A stretch of 64,000 nt of DNA from Atrina japonica (lineage: Eukaryota; Mollusca; Bivalvia; Pterioida; Pinnidae): NCBI GenBank assembly GCA_030159075.1, contig BROG01000345.1:434001-498000 (forward strand), written 5' to 3'. The position numbers and the translations under genes were made by a program. Shown here piece by piece: positions 51,820 through 63,202 of this stretch. The notes under the pieces were generated by a model. It was not told the origin of the DNA. It saw only the letters and a program-made list of their open reading frames with translations, and did no database searches. Positions within the stretch are counted from its first letter, which is position 1. Each line of letters begins with the position of its first letter.

Positions 51820-53148
51820 TACCGTAATCGGCCGTGTATAGATTTACGATTATCACATTTCAGCATCAGATCTCGGAGAAAAAAGGACTTCGTGCAATAT
51901 GTACTGTTTTCCACGGCCGTATGGCAAAATCGTCGGCGAGTGTTATTATTGTGTATAAGTGCAGTATGACGATAAATATTTTCAAAATTCGCAGATCGGT
52001 ATTTGGAAGAAATAGAATATTTATTATAGATATATATAATTCGAGATATTAGATAAGGGAATGATAAGCAAATAATGATTTGAAATAAATAACCATATCA
52101 AAACCAGTCGAAGTCTTTGTAAAATTACATTCCGTTAATTAGCGCAATCTTTGCTTCTGAAGTCCTACTTTAATTAATAGTATGTATTAGAACAACATTT
52201 GAAATAAAATTATTACTTGCGGAAATCGGCGACATAAAAGTTTGTAAGGCGGAGAGCACTTGTAGCGATCTATATATCCAGATAATAGCGTAATATTGAA
52301 ACAAAGGGATATATATACAGATCCAACTGTTGTCTACACGCATTTTTGATTATTGGAGACATATACTACAAACATTAATTACCTTGGTGTGGCATTGTGT
52401 TATTTTACACCTTTTATCATTTTTCAATTTAAAATTAACTCATCGTACTTACCTTATATAATTGGCATGTTCCATTTCTACACTTAGATGTACTGTAAGT
52501 AAGAGAGTTACTGGTATATCTTTCGTACGAAATGTGTAAAATAACATTCCTCCACAGAACAAAACAGAAAACATTGTTTTATTTATTAATGTATAGTCAT
52601 AAAACAAACAACGCAAAACTACATAATATGATATAAAATGGGAAAATACGAAACTGATAACTACATATTTGCTCTTCCATTTAGTATTTACACAACATGG
52701 CTGTATTCGTCGTTCACACAGCGTGAAATATATTAAAATTCTTGTTGAGATTGTTCTTCAATAATAACAAAACTTCATGTGAAGATAAGCAACAGGTCTG
52801 TACTATTCTGTTTCCTCGCCAAACATTGGCTAGCCTTGTTTGCGTTATGCCAATTACAACACCCCCGATCAGGGACTGCATTAATTTCCTATTCTAGCCT
52901 ATTTGTAAACTAACACAATTAAAAAACAACAAGATTCATTTATTGATTTATGTCACTGTAGACATTGATGATATTATTGACTCGTACATCGTTATTACGA
53001 TAAAACTTTGTCAGGCTTACCACCCACATCGATATTCGTGCAGTAGTTCATGTCCTAAGATTCTGTAGTACTGTATTATCCGCACCCCCCTGCCTGAGAC
53101 AAATTTTAGAGTGAAAAGAGTGCGGATTATACACGGCCGAATACGGTA
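51820..53148. mobile_element. Candidate TIR transposon remnant, CpG-retaining
   Basis: The left terminus 'taccgtaatcggccgtgta' (51820) and the right terminus 'tacacggccgaatacggta' (ending 53148) are inverted repeats with one mismatch over 21 bp; both ends read TA, as for Tc1/mariner-like targets. A second inverted pair near the right end (gtattatccgcac ... gtgcggattatac) sits at about 53065-53130. The interior carries more CpG than the surrounding intronic DNA. No transposase frame longer than about 70 residues is present, so the element, if real, is non-autonomous or gutted. The alternative is a CpG-rich promoter region. Confidence 0.55.
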
Positions 53149-53457
53149 ATTATATTTGTGATTTCTTTTCAAGGTGACCCTCTTTACATACATAATCACA
53201 AACAGATATAAATTCTACACAGTATATGATTATTATATTGTAACAAAGTCTACCTGTATAGACAAATCATATTAATATGAATATACAAAATATTTCTTTT
53301 ATTTTTGTTCTAATCAACGGTCCAATTGTATTGGTAAGTTTTTGCAAATTACATGTAAGTCCCTAGTGTAATTTCTATATGGATAACAAATTTTAAAAAA
53401 AATCAAAATGTAAAACTGACATATTACTTCAGAGGAATAATTTATACTGTATATTGT

Positions 53458-53745
53458 ACATGTAGTTATTTTAGCTGTATTCTAATATTAGCACATTTCG
53501 CGCTCAAGTCATTGTGCTAATTCAAGGGCAGTGCTAAAATTTCTTGATCCTGTCATTCTGTATACATGACGAAGCTAGTGAAATTAATTGCGCAAATTTA
53601 AGATTGCGCTTTGATCTTTATCCCTGCAGCGGATAATTTAAATACACATAAAGTAGTTGCTTTTATTTGCAGGGGATTTAATTTTGCTATATTCGTGGTC
53701 CAAAAAAAATTCTGCAAAATTAAATACCCATGAATATAATACCTT
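53458..53745. mobile_element. Possible short inverted-repeat element
   Basis: Contains CpG-bearing words ('tagcacatttcgcgctcaag', 'aattgcgcaaatttaag') and a partly self-complementary right part around 'ctatattcgtggtcc' and 'acccatgaatataat'. Boundaries are uncertain. Confidence 0.3.
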
Positions 53746-54659
53746 ACACCTATGAAGTATCAGAAAGATAATTTGTAACCAAACTTGTGCGATATTTAAT
53801 ACCTGTTAATAAGTTCTATTCAGAAAACGACAAAATTTTCTCCCCATGAAATTAAACAACTATAAAGTCGTATGATATGATAAACAAAATTAGCAACTTT
53901 TTCAGGTAAATCCTTTCAACACTACAGACCATAAATACACTGGTCCAAGATTGTAGCATTAAAAACTCCAGGGTAAAAGGGTTAGTATTTAACAGCTGTT
54001 AGAGTTGTAACAGTTTTAATTTAGCCTTTTTGTGTTTGTAAAGATATATATCAATTTCTCTTGGTAGAACAATAACTGCCCATTTGTTTTCATTCAATCT
54101 AAAATCTAAATATGTTTAGCATCCGTAATCTTGACTGTGATATCATTCTAAAATAAAAGCTTACATGTATATACTAAATCTGATGATTGCTGCACATGAT
54201 AAAGATTATTTTTATAACACACTTCCAAAATTCACCTTCACCTGCCACTGCAAACATGTAGATAAGCTTAGAAGATACTAAGATAGATATAAGTCTGTCT
54301 GTTGTCAGTCGATGAACAGCCATTCAGTAAATCTTACACGAGTCATCACATATGTCTATTACTCTGTTGTATTCAAGTTAACCACAATAACCCAACAGTA
54401 TGTCATTTGCTTTTGGGCTGTTTTTTACTTGTCATGTTTAACCTATTTATCCCCAAATATCTAAATGATATGTTCTTTTCTACTGCCTTAGACCAGTCTA
54501 TAGTACTGAAAGGTATAAGTCTCTGAATGAATCTTTTATTTGATTTTAGAAATCTCCAGCTATTTGCGAATGACATCAATTTAGTATGGAATTGTGTAAA
54601 TATAGAGAAGGGTCTTTGATATTCAAGGTAATTACTTTGCCATAAACGTAAGCCTGAAA

Positions 54660-54818
54660 GATCCTGACAATCACTTCTTACTGACCATCAGTACTTACTT
54701 CCTGTAAAGTTTCACCAAAATCCCTTCAGCAATTTCGGAAAAGTCGAAAATGTGAAAAATTCTGGACAGATGGATGGATGACAAACATGGGAGTGATTGA
54801 CAAGTAAGCTAAACACCA
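54660..54818 (+). mobile_element. Fragment of a dispersed element (relative of 60605-61322)
   Basis: Shares 'cctgtaaagtttcaccaaaa', 'tcccttcagcaatttc', 'aagtcgaaaatgtgaaaa', 'cagatggatgg' and 'aagtaagctaaa' with the insertion at 60.6 kb, at clear divergence. Confidence 0.65.
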
Positions 54819-55106
54819 AATAAGGTCAGATCCATGACTTAATTAATATTCTGCTCATCACTTGTTACAAGATGATTTTCAATTAAAATCCAAGCTAAAT
54901 GAAAGTCAGAACGGAAACTCTATGATGTGGCCTCCTACAATGTATTTGCCACCATTAAGACAGTGCTTTGACTTGTGAAAACCAGTACACATGCACTTTC
55001 AAAATACTGATAACAATATTGATATAAACACTTGAAGTGCTAGTTTTATAATTATACCAATTGCCCATGACTTGCAATTCTGCTGAGTTTGAGATAAGCT
55101 TCAATA

Positions 55107-55131
55107 TGTATATATATATATATATATATAA
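55107..55131. repeat. TA microsatellite
   Basis: About twelve TA units. Confidence 0.85.
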
Positions 55132-55881
55132 ACATACAATATATTTTTGTGATAGTCTTAACTAAATTGAGTAGCAATATTAAACATGTCTTTTTAAAAT
55201 GATTTTGTAATTGGTCTAGAATCAAGTATCAGTGTTCAGAGAAATGTACAATCCTTAGAGGTTCATTTCAAAATTTTCATATGACCTTCAACTTCAGGAT
55301 ATAGAACCATGGAAACAGTGTTTTTGATGTCCCTTAGTTCACAATGATATGATATGACATGTGTGCAGCCATTAATATCACCTTTGATGAAGGGGTTAAA
55401 AATCTCTAGTTATATGTACACAAATATATAGAAACATAATATGACCCAGCTGTTACTAAATTTGACTAAAAGTCAACTAAAAATAAATCCTCATGCGCAA
55501 AAAATAAAATCCAAGATGACATTTTAGCTTCATGTCAAATTATGCCAGACTGTCAATAGGCCATAGGCCAAAAGAATTAGTATTCCATGTAATTCTGTAC
55601 ACAAAACCTTGCTTGACCTACTGATATCAATACATCAAAGGAAAACTATAAAATCCATTTCACTATTCATCCAGAATAAGTACTCATTGAAAAATGTAAA
55701 ATATTTACAAAGAAAGTCACTTGTTGTGATAGTTAACGTAATATTGCAGAAAGACATGGGACAGACAACGAGCGTACAACTGGACCTGGGCAACGGACTA
55801 ATAAAGCTAAAATAATAACAAAATACCAGCCCAAGATTGAAAACATATACATGTATATAGGTGTGTGTGTGGGTACATGTA

Positions 55882-56150
55882 TAGCAAAAATCCATATAAT
55901 CTGGGTGGAGTCTTGTGAACTCTTTATTTGACCTGGAGGAGTTTAAATTTTAGGTAATAAAGCGCAACATTAAAATTACACTGACTAGAGTAATCGTTCC
56001 TCACAATACATAAAAGAGTATCCAGTAAAAAAATAAAACGTTTTTCTCGAGTAGCTTGTCATAACTGAAAAGTGAGTAGAATCATCCATATGATAATCAA
56101 AAGGTTACTCCGCCTCGCCATCTTATGTGAATCGGACATTTTTCAATGTC
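55882..56150 (+). mobile_element. Solo arm of the foldback element
   Basis: Matches the left arm of 34801-35795: 'aaaatccatataatctggg', 'ttaggtaataaagcgcaac', 'gagtatccagta', 'aaaagtgagtagaatcatcc' and 'atcaaaaggttactccgcct'. No second arm was seen nearby. Confidence 0.8.
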
Positions 56151-56611
56151 CACTGTGCGGTTAATAAACTGAAGGTACTACCTTTGAACCTCCGATATAA
56201 ATCAGTATACATAGGTTACATTATACTAGTGAAAAGCAAAAAGTTATAAAGATGGCCTCTGATCAATAGTATGAGATCTTGATTTTCTAATCTCTTACTG
56301 CAATCAAAGATTGGTCAAATGCTCCCAATAGAAATTAAATAAACCTGTACAGATGTAAATGTATAATAAAGAAATGCCTTTATGATTTATTTCACATTTT
56401 GTTTTATTGAATACAAATAACTAGAATTCTTTAAAAAAAATTAACTTTAAAAATTCTAATACTGGTATATTCCTCATTTCCCTTGATGTATATATAACAT
56501 TTTTCTTTATCTTGACTAGTCTACACTTGGTATTTTAAAGAAGTTTTTCACTGCGGATTCATCTCAGATCCATACATATTGACCTTTGAAGGACTAAAGT
56601 TACCTTTGAAG

Positions 56612-57113
56612 CTTGGTATGTTTGAACCAATGTAAAGAATTTTCACACCATCAAGAAAATGATGTTTGCTTAAACTAGTGTGATGTTGCATTGTTTAGAT
56701 ATGAATCGACCTAGTCTTCTTGGTATGTTTGAACTAGTGAAAAGTTGCTTTGTCTAGATATGTAAAGAATTCATCTTGGTATGTTTGAACTAGAGTGATG
56801 TTGCATTGTCTAGATAGATATCAATGTTTGACCTAGTCTTGGTATGTTTGAACTAGTGAAAGGTTGCATTGTCTAGATATGTAAAGAATTCATCTTGGTA
56901 TGTTTGAACTAGTGTGATGTTGCATTGTCTAGATATGAATTGACCTAGTCTTGGTATGTTTGAACTAGTGAAAGGTTGCATTGTCTAGATATGTAAAGAA
57001 TTCATCTTGGTATGTTTGAACTAGAGTGATGTTGCATTGTTTAGATATGAATCGACCTAGTCTTGGTATGTCTGAACTAGTGAAATGTTATACTATACTG
57101 TCTAGATATAAGT
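56612..57113 (+). repeat. About 55-bp minisatellite with alternating units
   Basis: Units begin 'cttggtatgtttgaactag' and alternate between 'tgaaaggttgcattgtctag' + 'atatgtaaagaattcat' and 'tgtgatgttgcattg' + 'tagatatgaatcgacctagt', giving a dimer of about 110 bp. Confidence 0.9.
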
Positions 57114-58134
57114 GGTAAAACTACTGCCAACCTTGAATTAGTTAGTAAGTCCAGTACTGCTAAGATTTGATTGGTTAAAAAAGCTACTGCTAACCTTGTA
57201 ATTGTGCACCACTTCACAACAACTGCCTTCATTAAAAGATGTGAACCAGCCTTGTACTAGCATAGCAGCTACACTTCAACACATCTTGACAAATCCTTGA
57301 TACAATTCCAAAGTATCATACTGAGGTAGAATATTAACAGAAAGTAGCTTTTTAACAAGTATTAATAGCAAATATATCTAAATACATGTAAGTTCCAAAC
57401 TGTGACATTGAGACACTTCTCTAATAAAAGTACAATACAATGTTTAATTAACTTTTACCTGTATGTAATTCTCCAATTATCACATGCACAATACATTATA
57501 AGTTTACACAGGTGAGAAATCTGAATTTTCTAGACTAGAACTGTGCATGTGGTATAGTTCCTTGTCAGGTGCTACAAACCTACAGCTGTATACAAGGTTA
57601 TTAATTTCTGTACTATCCAAACAATACAAACTTTGTTCTTTCTTATATACCCCATTACCTGTGTATATTTATTCAAAATACCATAAAATATTTAAACTTT
57701 GGATCTCAAAATCTTTATTTAAATTCAAACAAGACTACTAACTATTTTGGAAGTTTTGTAGACATATATTTCTCCAATATAGATTTTTATGTTCTTTGTT
57801 GTGTACTGAACCAGCTGACAATAAGGGTCAAATATCACTTGAAGAATAATATACACTGCATATGCTCCACTTTTTATTAACTGTGGCATTGATTAAGCAC
57901 AATGAAATAAAATCACAAATTTGTATCATACAATATGTACCATGTACATTACATCGGGACATGTACCTTAATTCTTTGAAGCAAAATAAACATGTTAAGT
58001 CTTTATCGAAATATTGATTTATATATGCATGTAAACTTGCAAACCTGTGTGTTTTAGTGATAACATGTGCAAATGTATATACCGGTATGTACTTTAGAAC
58101 CTTTTGTGGACACACAGTTGGGAAATCACTATTT

Positions 58135-58620
58135 ACTCAAAACTTCTCTCTAAACTTGGACACTGTGGGTTTGAGTCTCACTGGAACCTAAACTTATTCT
58201 GAAGTGACGTTACACTCTGAGCTTCTCTCTAACTTAGTCAGTGTGGGCTAGAGCGTCGCTGGAACCTGAGCTTATTATGAGTGAAAGTTACACTCTGAAA
58301 TTCTCCTTAAATTAGACAGTGTGAGTCTGAGACTCACTGGAACTTGGGCTGAATATATGCGGAAGTTACACTCTGAACTTCTCCCTTACTTAGACAGACT
58401 GGGTTTACAGCCCCACTGGAACTTGGGCTGAATATATGTGGAAGTTACACTCTGAATATATGCGGAAACTTCTTTGACTCTCCTTACTTAGACACTGGAA
58501 CTGGGTTTACAGCCCCACTGGAACTTGAATATATGCGGAAGAGCTTTAATATGGAACCAGAGCTTAATATGAGGGGAATTTTGCCAGTTATACTGGTGAT
58601 CTTTTCCTGGGTACATTGTA
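58135..58620 (+). repeat. About 80-bp tandem repeat derived from SINE family B
   Basis: Five to six diverged units with 'ttacactctgaacttctc', 'acttagacagtgtggg' and 'tctcactggaacttgggctg'. The last part ('ttgccagttatactggtgat', 'cttttcctgggtacattg') is family B body, so the array appears to have grown from a SINE copy. Confidence 0.75.
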
Positions 58621-58718
58621 ACTAAGTTATATACTCTATCATAGTACCAAGTATTAATGGAAAATTGTACAATGTGTCATAAACATGAACTAAAATAAGT
58701 AGGTGATATAAGGTCAAG

Positions 58719-59165
58719 GTGAGTCTGAGTGTATGTGATATGATGTCAAAATGTAAGGTGAAATTGAGTGTATGTGATATGATGTCAAGATGTAAGGTGA
58801 AATTGAGTGTATGTGGTATAATGTCAAGATGTAAGGTGAAATTGAGTGTATGTGATATAATGTCAAGATGTAAGGTGAAATTGAGTGTATGTGATATAAT
58901 GTCAAGATGTAAGGTGAAATTGAGTGTATGTGATATGATGTCCAAATGTAAGGTGAGATTGAGTGTATGTGATATAATGTCCAGTATGTGATGTAAGGTG
59001 AAATTGAGTGTATGTGATATAATGTCAAGATGTAAGGTGAAATTGAGTGTATGTGATATAATGTCAAGATGTAAGGTGAAATTGAGTGTATGTGATATGA
59101 TTTCAACATGTTATGAATATGAGTGTACATGCATGTGATATGATGTCAAGATGTTGGGTAAGTTT
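58719..59165 (+). repeat. 39-bp minisatellite, about 11 copies
   Basis: The unit contains 'gtgtatgtgatataatgtca' then 'agatgtaaggtgaaattga'. Its 39-bp period keeps frames open on both strands (plus: LSVCDMMSRCKVK; minus: LYHIHSISPYILT). Not a supported protein. Confidence 0.95.
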
Positions 59166-60230
59166 GAGTACATGTAATATGGTGTCAACTTGTTAGGTGA
59201 GTTTTATTACGTATATGTATGTACATCCTCGTGTATGTGTGTACACGAAGTTGTAAAGAAACACAGAAAGTCAGATAGAAATCTTGAAAGAAAGTGACAA
59301 TGTTATGGAAAATGAGTAGAATAGGTCTGAACAGAAGGAGCAGTGATATTATCACATCTCCCTCAAGCTATGTAATTAACAAGACAATGTTTATTTTCTT
59401 TCCTATCAAGTCACACTCGCCATGGACCAGGTGTTTGTAAATTTCCTGATGCATACCAAATTGTTGCTTTCACATGAATTAGGTACAAAATAACCTGTCT
59501 AAACTCTCATTTATATAGTGTTACTGTAAAGAAGCAAAACAAACAATTGATCTGACAGATTTGACCAAGCAAATGATTCAGGAATCTTAACAAAACAGGG
59601 TACAATTACTTAGCAATAGTCAACAGATGTTCAGTTTGCCAACATACGTTTCAGTATAGTATGAAGTAAAGACATTGAATCTCCTAGAACAACTATATTC
59701 CAGACTCTACAAAAAGATGTGATAACTTTTATAAAAGTGGTAGGGGATACAATTTTTTTTTTGTAGGGGATACATTGATTCTGGTTTTATCCCTGCTCAT
59801 TCAAATTATAATAATATACATGTATATTAGGATGTTTTCTTTGTATAAAAAAGTCTTGTCATAAACTTGATGAAATAAAAAGTTACAAAAAAAATCAATC
59901 TATTAGTAAAATAAGATATAGTTGAAAAAAGAGTGTATATATGTCTAGCATGTTGTATAAACTTAATCTGATCATATCTCTTTACAATAGTCTTAAAGGC
60001 TTGGATTTAAACTTTGAAGTTTTAATCTCACTTTGACAACAGGTAATCACCTGGATTTGTTAGTCAAATAATTTTAATTCGAAAATATTTAGAATAAAAG
60101 GATTGATTAAGATAAGTGTCAGATTATGTTTTAACTTTTCTTTGATGTTGGTACTCTAAACCGTGTTGATTCTTTAATCCAAGTATAGAAGTACAAGGTA
60201 AATATCCTTTTTTCCCTTAATTTTTGGAGC

Positions 60231-60604
60231 AAACTAATGACCTAGCTATAAGGGCAAAATTGATGTTTCTATCCTGTGGACAAACCAAGGACCTGGCTGG
60301 GAACAAGAGCAATGTTTCTGTATTGTGGGCTAACTATGGACCTGGCTAGGAAAGAAGGGTGATGTTTTTATCTTGTGGGCAAACTAAGGTTCTGCCTAGG
60401 ATACAAGGGTGATATTTCTGTCCTGTGGGCAAACTAAGGACCTGGCTAGGAAACAAGGGAGATGCTTCTATCTTGTGGGCAAACTAAGGACCTGGCTAGG
60501 AAACAAGGGAGATGTTTCTATCTTGCGGGCAAACAAAAGACCTGGCAAGGAGCAAGGGTGATTTTCTATCTTGTGGACAAACTAAGGACCTGGCTAGGAA
60601 CAAG
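60231..60604 (+). repeat. 50-bp minisatellite, left part
   Basis: About seven units with 'gggcaaactaaggacctggc' and 'taggaaacaagggagatgtt'; successive 'aaactaagga' words at 60431 and 60481 give the 50-bp period. The array is interrupted at about 60605 and resumes at about 61322. Confidence 0.88.
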
Positions 60605-61322
60605 AAGCCCAAGTGGGCCTAATTTGCTCATATGAGAACCATCTACAAATGTGGAAAGAAGAATATTTTAGTCAAAAACATAAAAATGGTAAAGGACTGT
60701 GATTTCTTGCTTTCTGTAAAGTTTCATCAAAATCCCTTCAGTGGTTTTCAAGAACAAGCTAACAATGTGAAAAATAACCACTGATCTTTGGAAGTCTTAA
60801 GAAATTCATAAAATTTTTCTAAAGCTGAGACCTGTGCAAAATTCTTGCACAAAAACATTTCTTCACCTAACTACAGGTAAAACCCATAAAATGAATGCAT
60901 AACAGTGAATATAAGGGGAGATAATCAATGAATGAAAATGACTAAGTCTGAAAAGACGTCAAAAATATTCCGATTTCTATGTAAAAAATTTGATATGAAT
61001 CACCATTTATATAGATCATACAGAACAATCCATTTTTGATACATGCATTGGTTCTGGAAAAAATTTTCAGAGAGGGGTACCCTCTGAGACCTATTTTGCC
61101 CCACCCTGGATTAACCTCTGGGTCGATCAGGCTGAAAAAATACAAACTAGATTGAAGACCTTGAGTACTTGCTTCCTGTAAAGTTTCATCAAAATCCCTT
61201 CAGTGATTTCAGAGAAGTCGAAGATATGAAAAGTTTACAGACGGACAGATGGACTGATAGGTGATGGACATGAAGTGATCAAAATAGCTGACTTGAACCT
61301 TTGGCTCAGGTGAGCTAAAAAA
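60605..61322 (+). mobile_element. Dispersed non-coding element inserted in a minisatellite
   Basis: Begins 'aagcccaagtgggcctaatt' and ends 'ggctcaggtgagctaaaaaa'. Inside, the stretch 'tctgtaaagtttcatcaaaa' plus 'tcccttcagtg' occurs twice (about 60713 and 61177), so the element contains an internal duplication. Minisatellite sequence resumes immediately after it ('ggcgatgtttctatcttg'). The A-rich 3' end suggests retroposition, but no tRNA or reverse transcriptase motif was seen. Confidence 0.72.
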
Positions 61323-61390
61323 TGGCGATGTTTCTATCTTGAGGGCACTCTAAGGACATGGACATGAGACAAAAAGTAATGTTTTTATCT
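61323..61390 (+). repeat. 50-bp minisatellite, right part
   Basis: One and a half further units ('gcgatgtttctatcttgagg', 'aaggacatgg', 'atgtttttatcttgt') displaced by the insertion at 60605-61322. Confidence 0.7.
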
Positions 61391-61475
61391 TGTAATTGTC
61401 AGTATACATTGTATTTCCCTGGTATTTGACTTACCGGTAAGTGTTTGTCTATAATTATCAAACATAGCCGTTCCT

Positions 61476-61565
61476 TTAACTCATTCACCCCTGAAGATGC
61501 ATTTGGACTCATCTAAGTCATTGATTTACAGAAGAGTCTATTGTTTTCAAGGGTAAATGAGTTAA
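61476..61565 (-). mobile_element. 85-bp MITE, copy 5
   Basis: Inverse orientation: 'ttaactcattcacccctg' to 'agggtaaatgagttaa', with 'catctaagtcattgattta' in the body. Both termini intact. Confidence 0.82.
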
Positions 61566-61617
61566 ATTTGTAATAAGTAAAAATAAATTTGGCATACATG
61601 AGGTGAAGAATTTAAAT

Positions 61618-61790
61618 ACAGTAAAACCTGCTTTAGCGACAACCTGTGTATGAATACCACCTGGTCACAAAGACTGTTTTTTGCTGTCCCCAATATGTGT
61701 ACAAATCAACCTCTATATAAAGATCAACTCCCTATAAAGACCAGTTTTCTTGTGTTCCTAAGGAGGTTGTTCTATACAAGTTTCACTTTA
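61618..61790 (-). mobile_element. MITE with TACAGTRAAAC termini, copy 2
   Basis: Starts 'tacagtaaaacctgctttag' and ends 'tacaagtttcacttta'. Contains 'tgtgtacaaatcaacctcta', the inverse of the body at 46624-46791. Confidence 0.82.
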
Positions 61791-62107
61791 CAGTAAAATC
61801 TCTTTATAATGTCTATATAATTTCAAAAACATAGATCTACCGGTATACACTTTGTGAGTCTATTATAGTAATACTTTTGAGACAATCCCCTAGAGCTTGT
61901 CAAAACTTTAGAAGTTGTCATTTGCTGACAATATCTTGATTTGTTTTATGCATGTATGAAAAACATTAATAACAACTTGTCAAACTTAAGTTACATATCT
62001 CCATTTATGTACTTTAAATTTTTAATGTTGTAAAACGCAACTAATTATAAGCATTTACATTCTACATGTTTCTCGGTGTATTTATTTTCACTCTGCAAAT
62101 GAACAAA

Positions 62108-62220
62108 AAAAAAACCCTAGTAGATCAAGCTTCTGGTAGGACAAGCTTCTGGTAGGATAAGCTTCTAGTAGATCAAGTTGCTAGTAGATAAAGCTTCTAG
62201 TAGATCAAGCTAATGTATTA
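62108..62220 (+). repeat. 17-bp tandem repeat
   Basis: Six to seven copies of 'ctagtagatcaagctt' with G/A variants (ctggtaggacaagctt). Confidence 0.85.
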
Positions 62221-62231
62221 GACTTATATAC

Positions 62232-62514
62232 CTGTGTCAACAGAGCTAATTTTTTCTCTCTCAAGATTACTCTTCTGGGGAATTTTATTAAGACCTAGAT
62301 CAGATTCGTCATTTACCTCAATGTACATGTACATGTATGGCTGTATCTGGGCAGATTTAGCCATTAAAGCTTCATACTTGTAGTAAGAATATTCACACAG
62401 GAGAAAACCTGTAAGTGTTTGCAAGCATGCTTGTCTTCGAGATCTTCCAGAGGTCTGTGCCAGTCCAATGTCCACCAGATTTGTATACAGTATACCTAGA
62501 AATTTTCGCTGCAT
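62232..62514 (-). CDS. Weak candidate alternative first exon
   Basis: Minus-strand open frame from ATG at 62514, with an in-frame TAA eleven codons earlier (TAA GGG CAA ... ATG). It is open to a possible donor CAG|GTATAT after 62232. Internal Met residues near the end (MAKSAQIQPYMYMY) offer shorter starts. The exon would end in phase 1 (ACA G), the same phase as the exon ending at 29141, so it could splice directly to the acceptor at 13215 and stay in frame. Against it: the sequence just upstream contains repeated GGGCAAAAAT motifs typical of dispersed elements, and no domain is recognisable. Treat it as a hypothesis. Confidence 0.15.
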
Positions 62515-62969
62515 TGATTTTCCCCATTTTTGCCCTTAGATGACAGAACAAATTTAAAAAGAAGGCAAATATTTCATGCAAAATCATTGACATTCAGACA
62601 GACATGCCATCCATTAAACTATGGTGAATTAGGGCAAATTTTAGATTGGGTAAATAGGTTTTCTGTTGTAAAAGAGCAAAAATGACCAGGGGCAAAACTG
62701 ATCGAGGGCAAAAATTACCAGGTATACAGTATTGTCTCCTGGACATTCTAAAGATTAATATTTTGGTAACTGTGATTTTCAGATCTCCTGTTAATTCTTA
62801 ATTTATCTGGCCAAACCATTTACAATCTTCTTGTGAAAATGGTACAAAAAATAGACATACTTGAAAATTACTGTTTCTACATTGTAAAACAGAGAAGTTG
62901 TGAGGCTATTAAATATAGCATCTGTCAAAATCAAAATAAAAACAATAAGCCCAGGGAGACTGACATATG

Positions 62970-63202
62970 TATAGGTCTACCAAGGTAAACTGGCACATAT
63001 TTACAAACAAAACGAGTCTAAATCAAATGATTACAGGGGTGACAAGCTACTTGTAGTCACAAAAGCATTAGAGATTCAGTAATGCATGGAGTCCATGCAA
63101 AGCAATATGTTTTACCTGTACAACCTATTTTTGGAAAGTAGACCGTTTTGTTTTTGTTTCTGACTGAACCAGGATGTGCCACTTCACCTTGGTAGACCTA
63201 TA
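62970..63202. mobile_element. TIR element, uninterrupted copy
   Basis: Termini 'tataggtctaccaaggtaaa' and 'tcaccttggtagacctata' are inverted repeats extending over about 28 bp. The interior has 'gaccgttttgtttttg' and 'ctgac...gatgtgccactt', as in the copy at 11842-12072. Confidence 0.78.

Noticed and set aside
51834..52052. 72-codon frame in the CpG-rich block as a transposase remnant
   Set aside because: No DDE, helix-turn-helix or other transposase motif could be recognised.
58622..59130. Long repetitive frames (TLYHIHSISPYI; CDMMSRCKVKLSV)
   Set aside because: 39-bp minisatellite artefacts on both strands.
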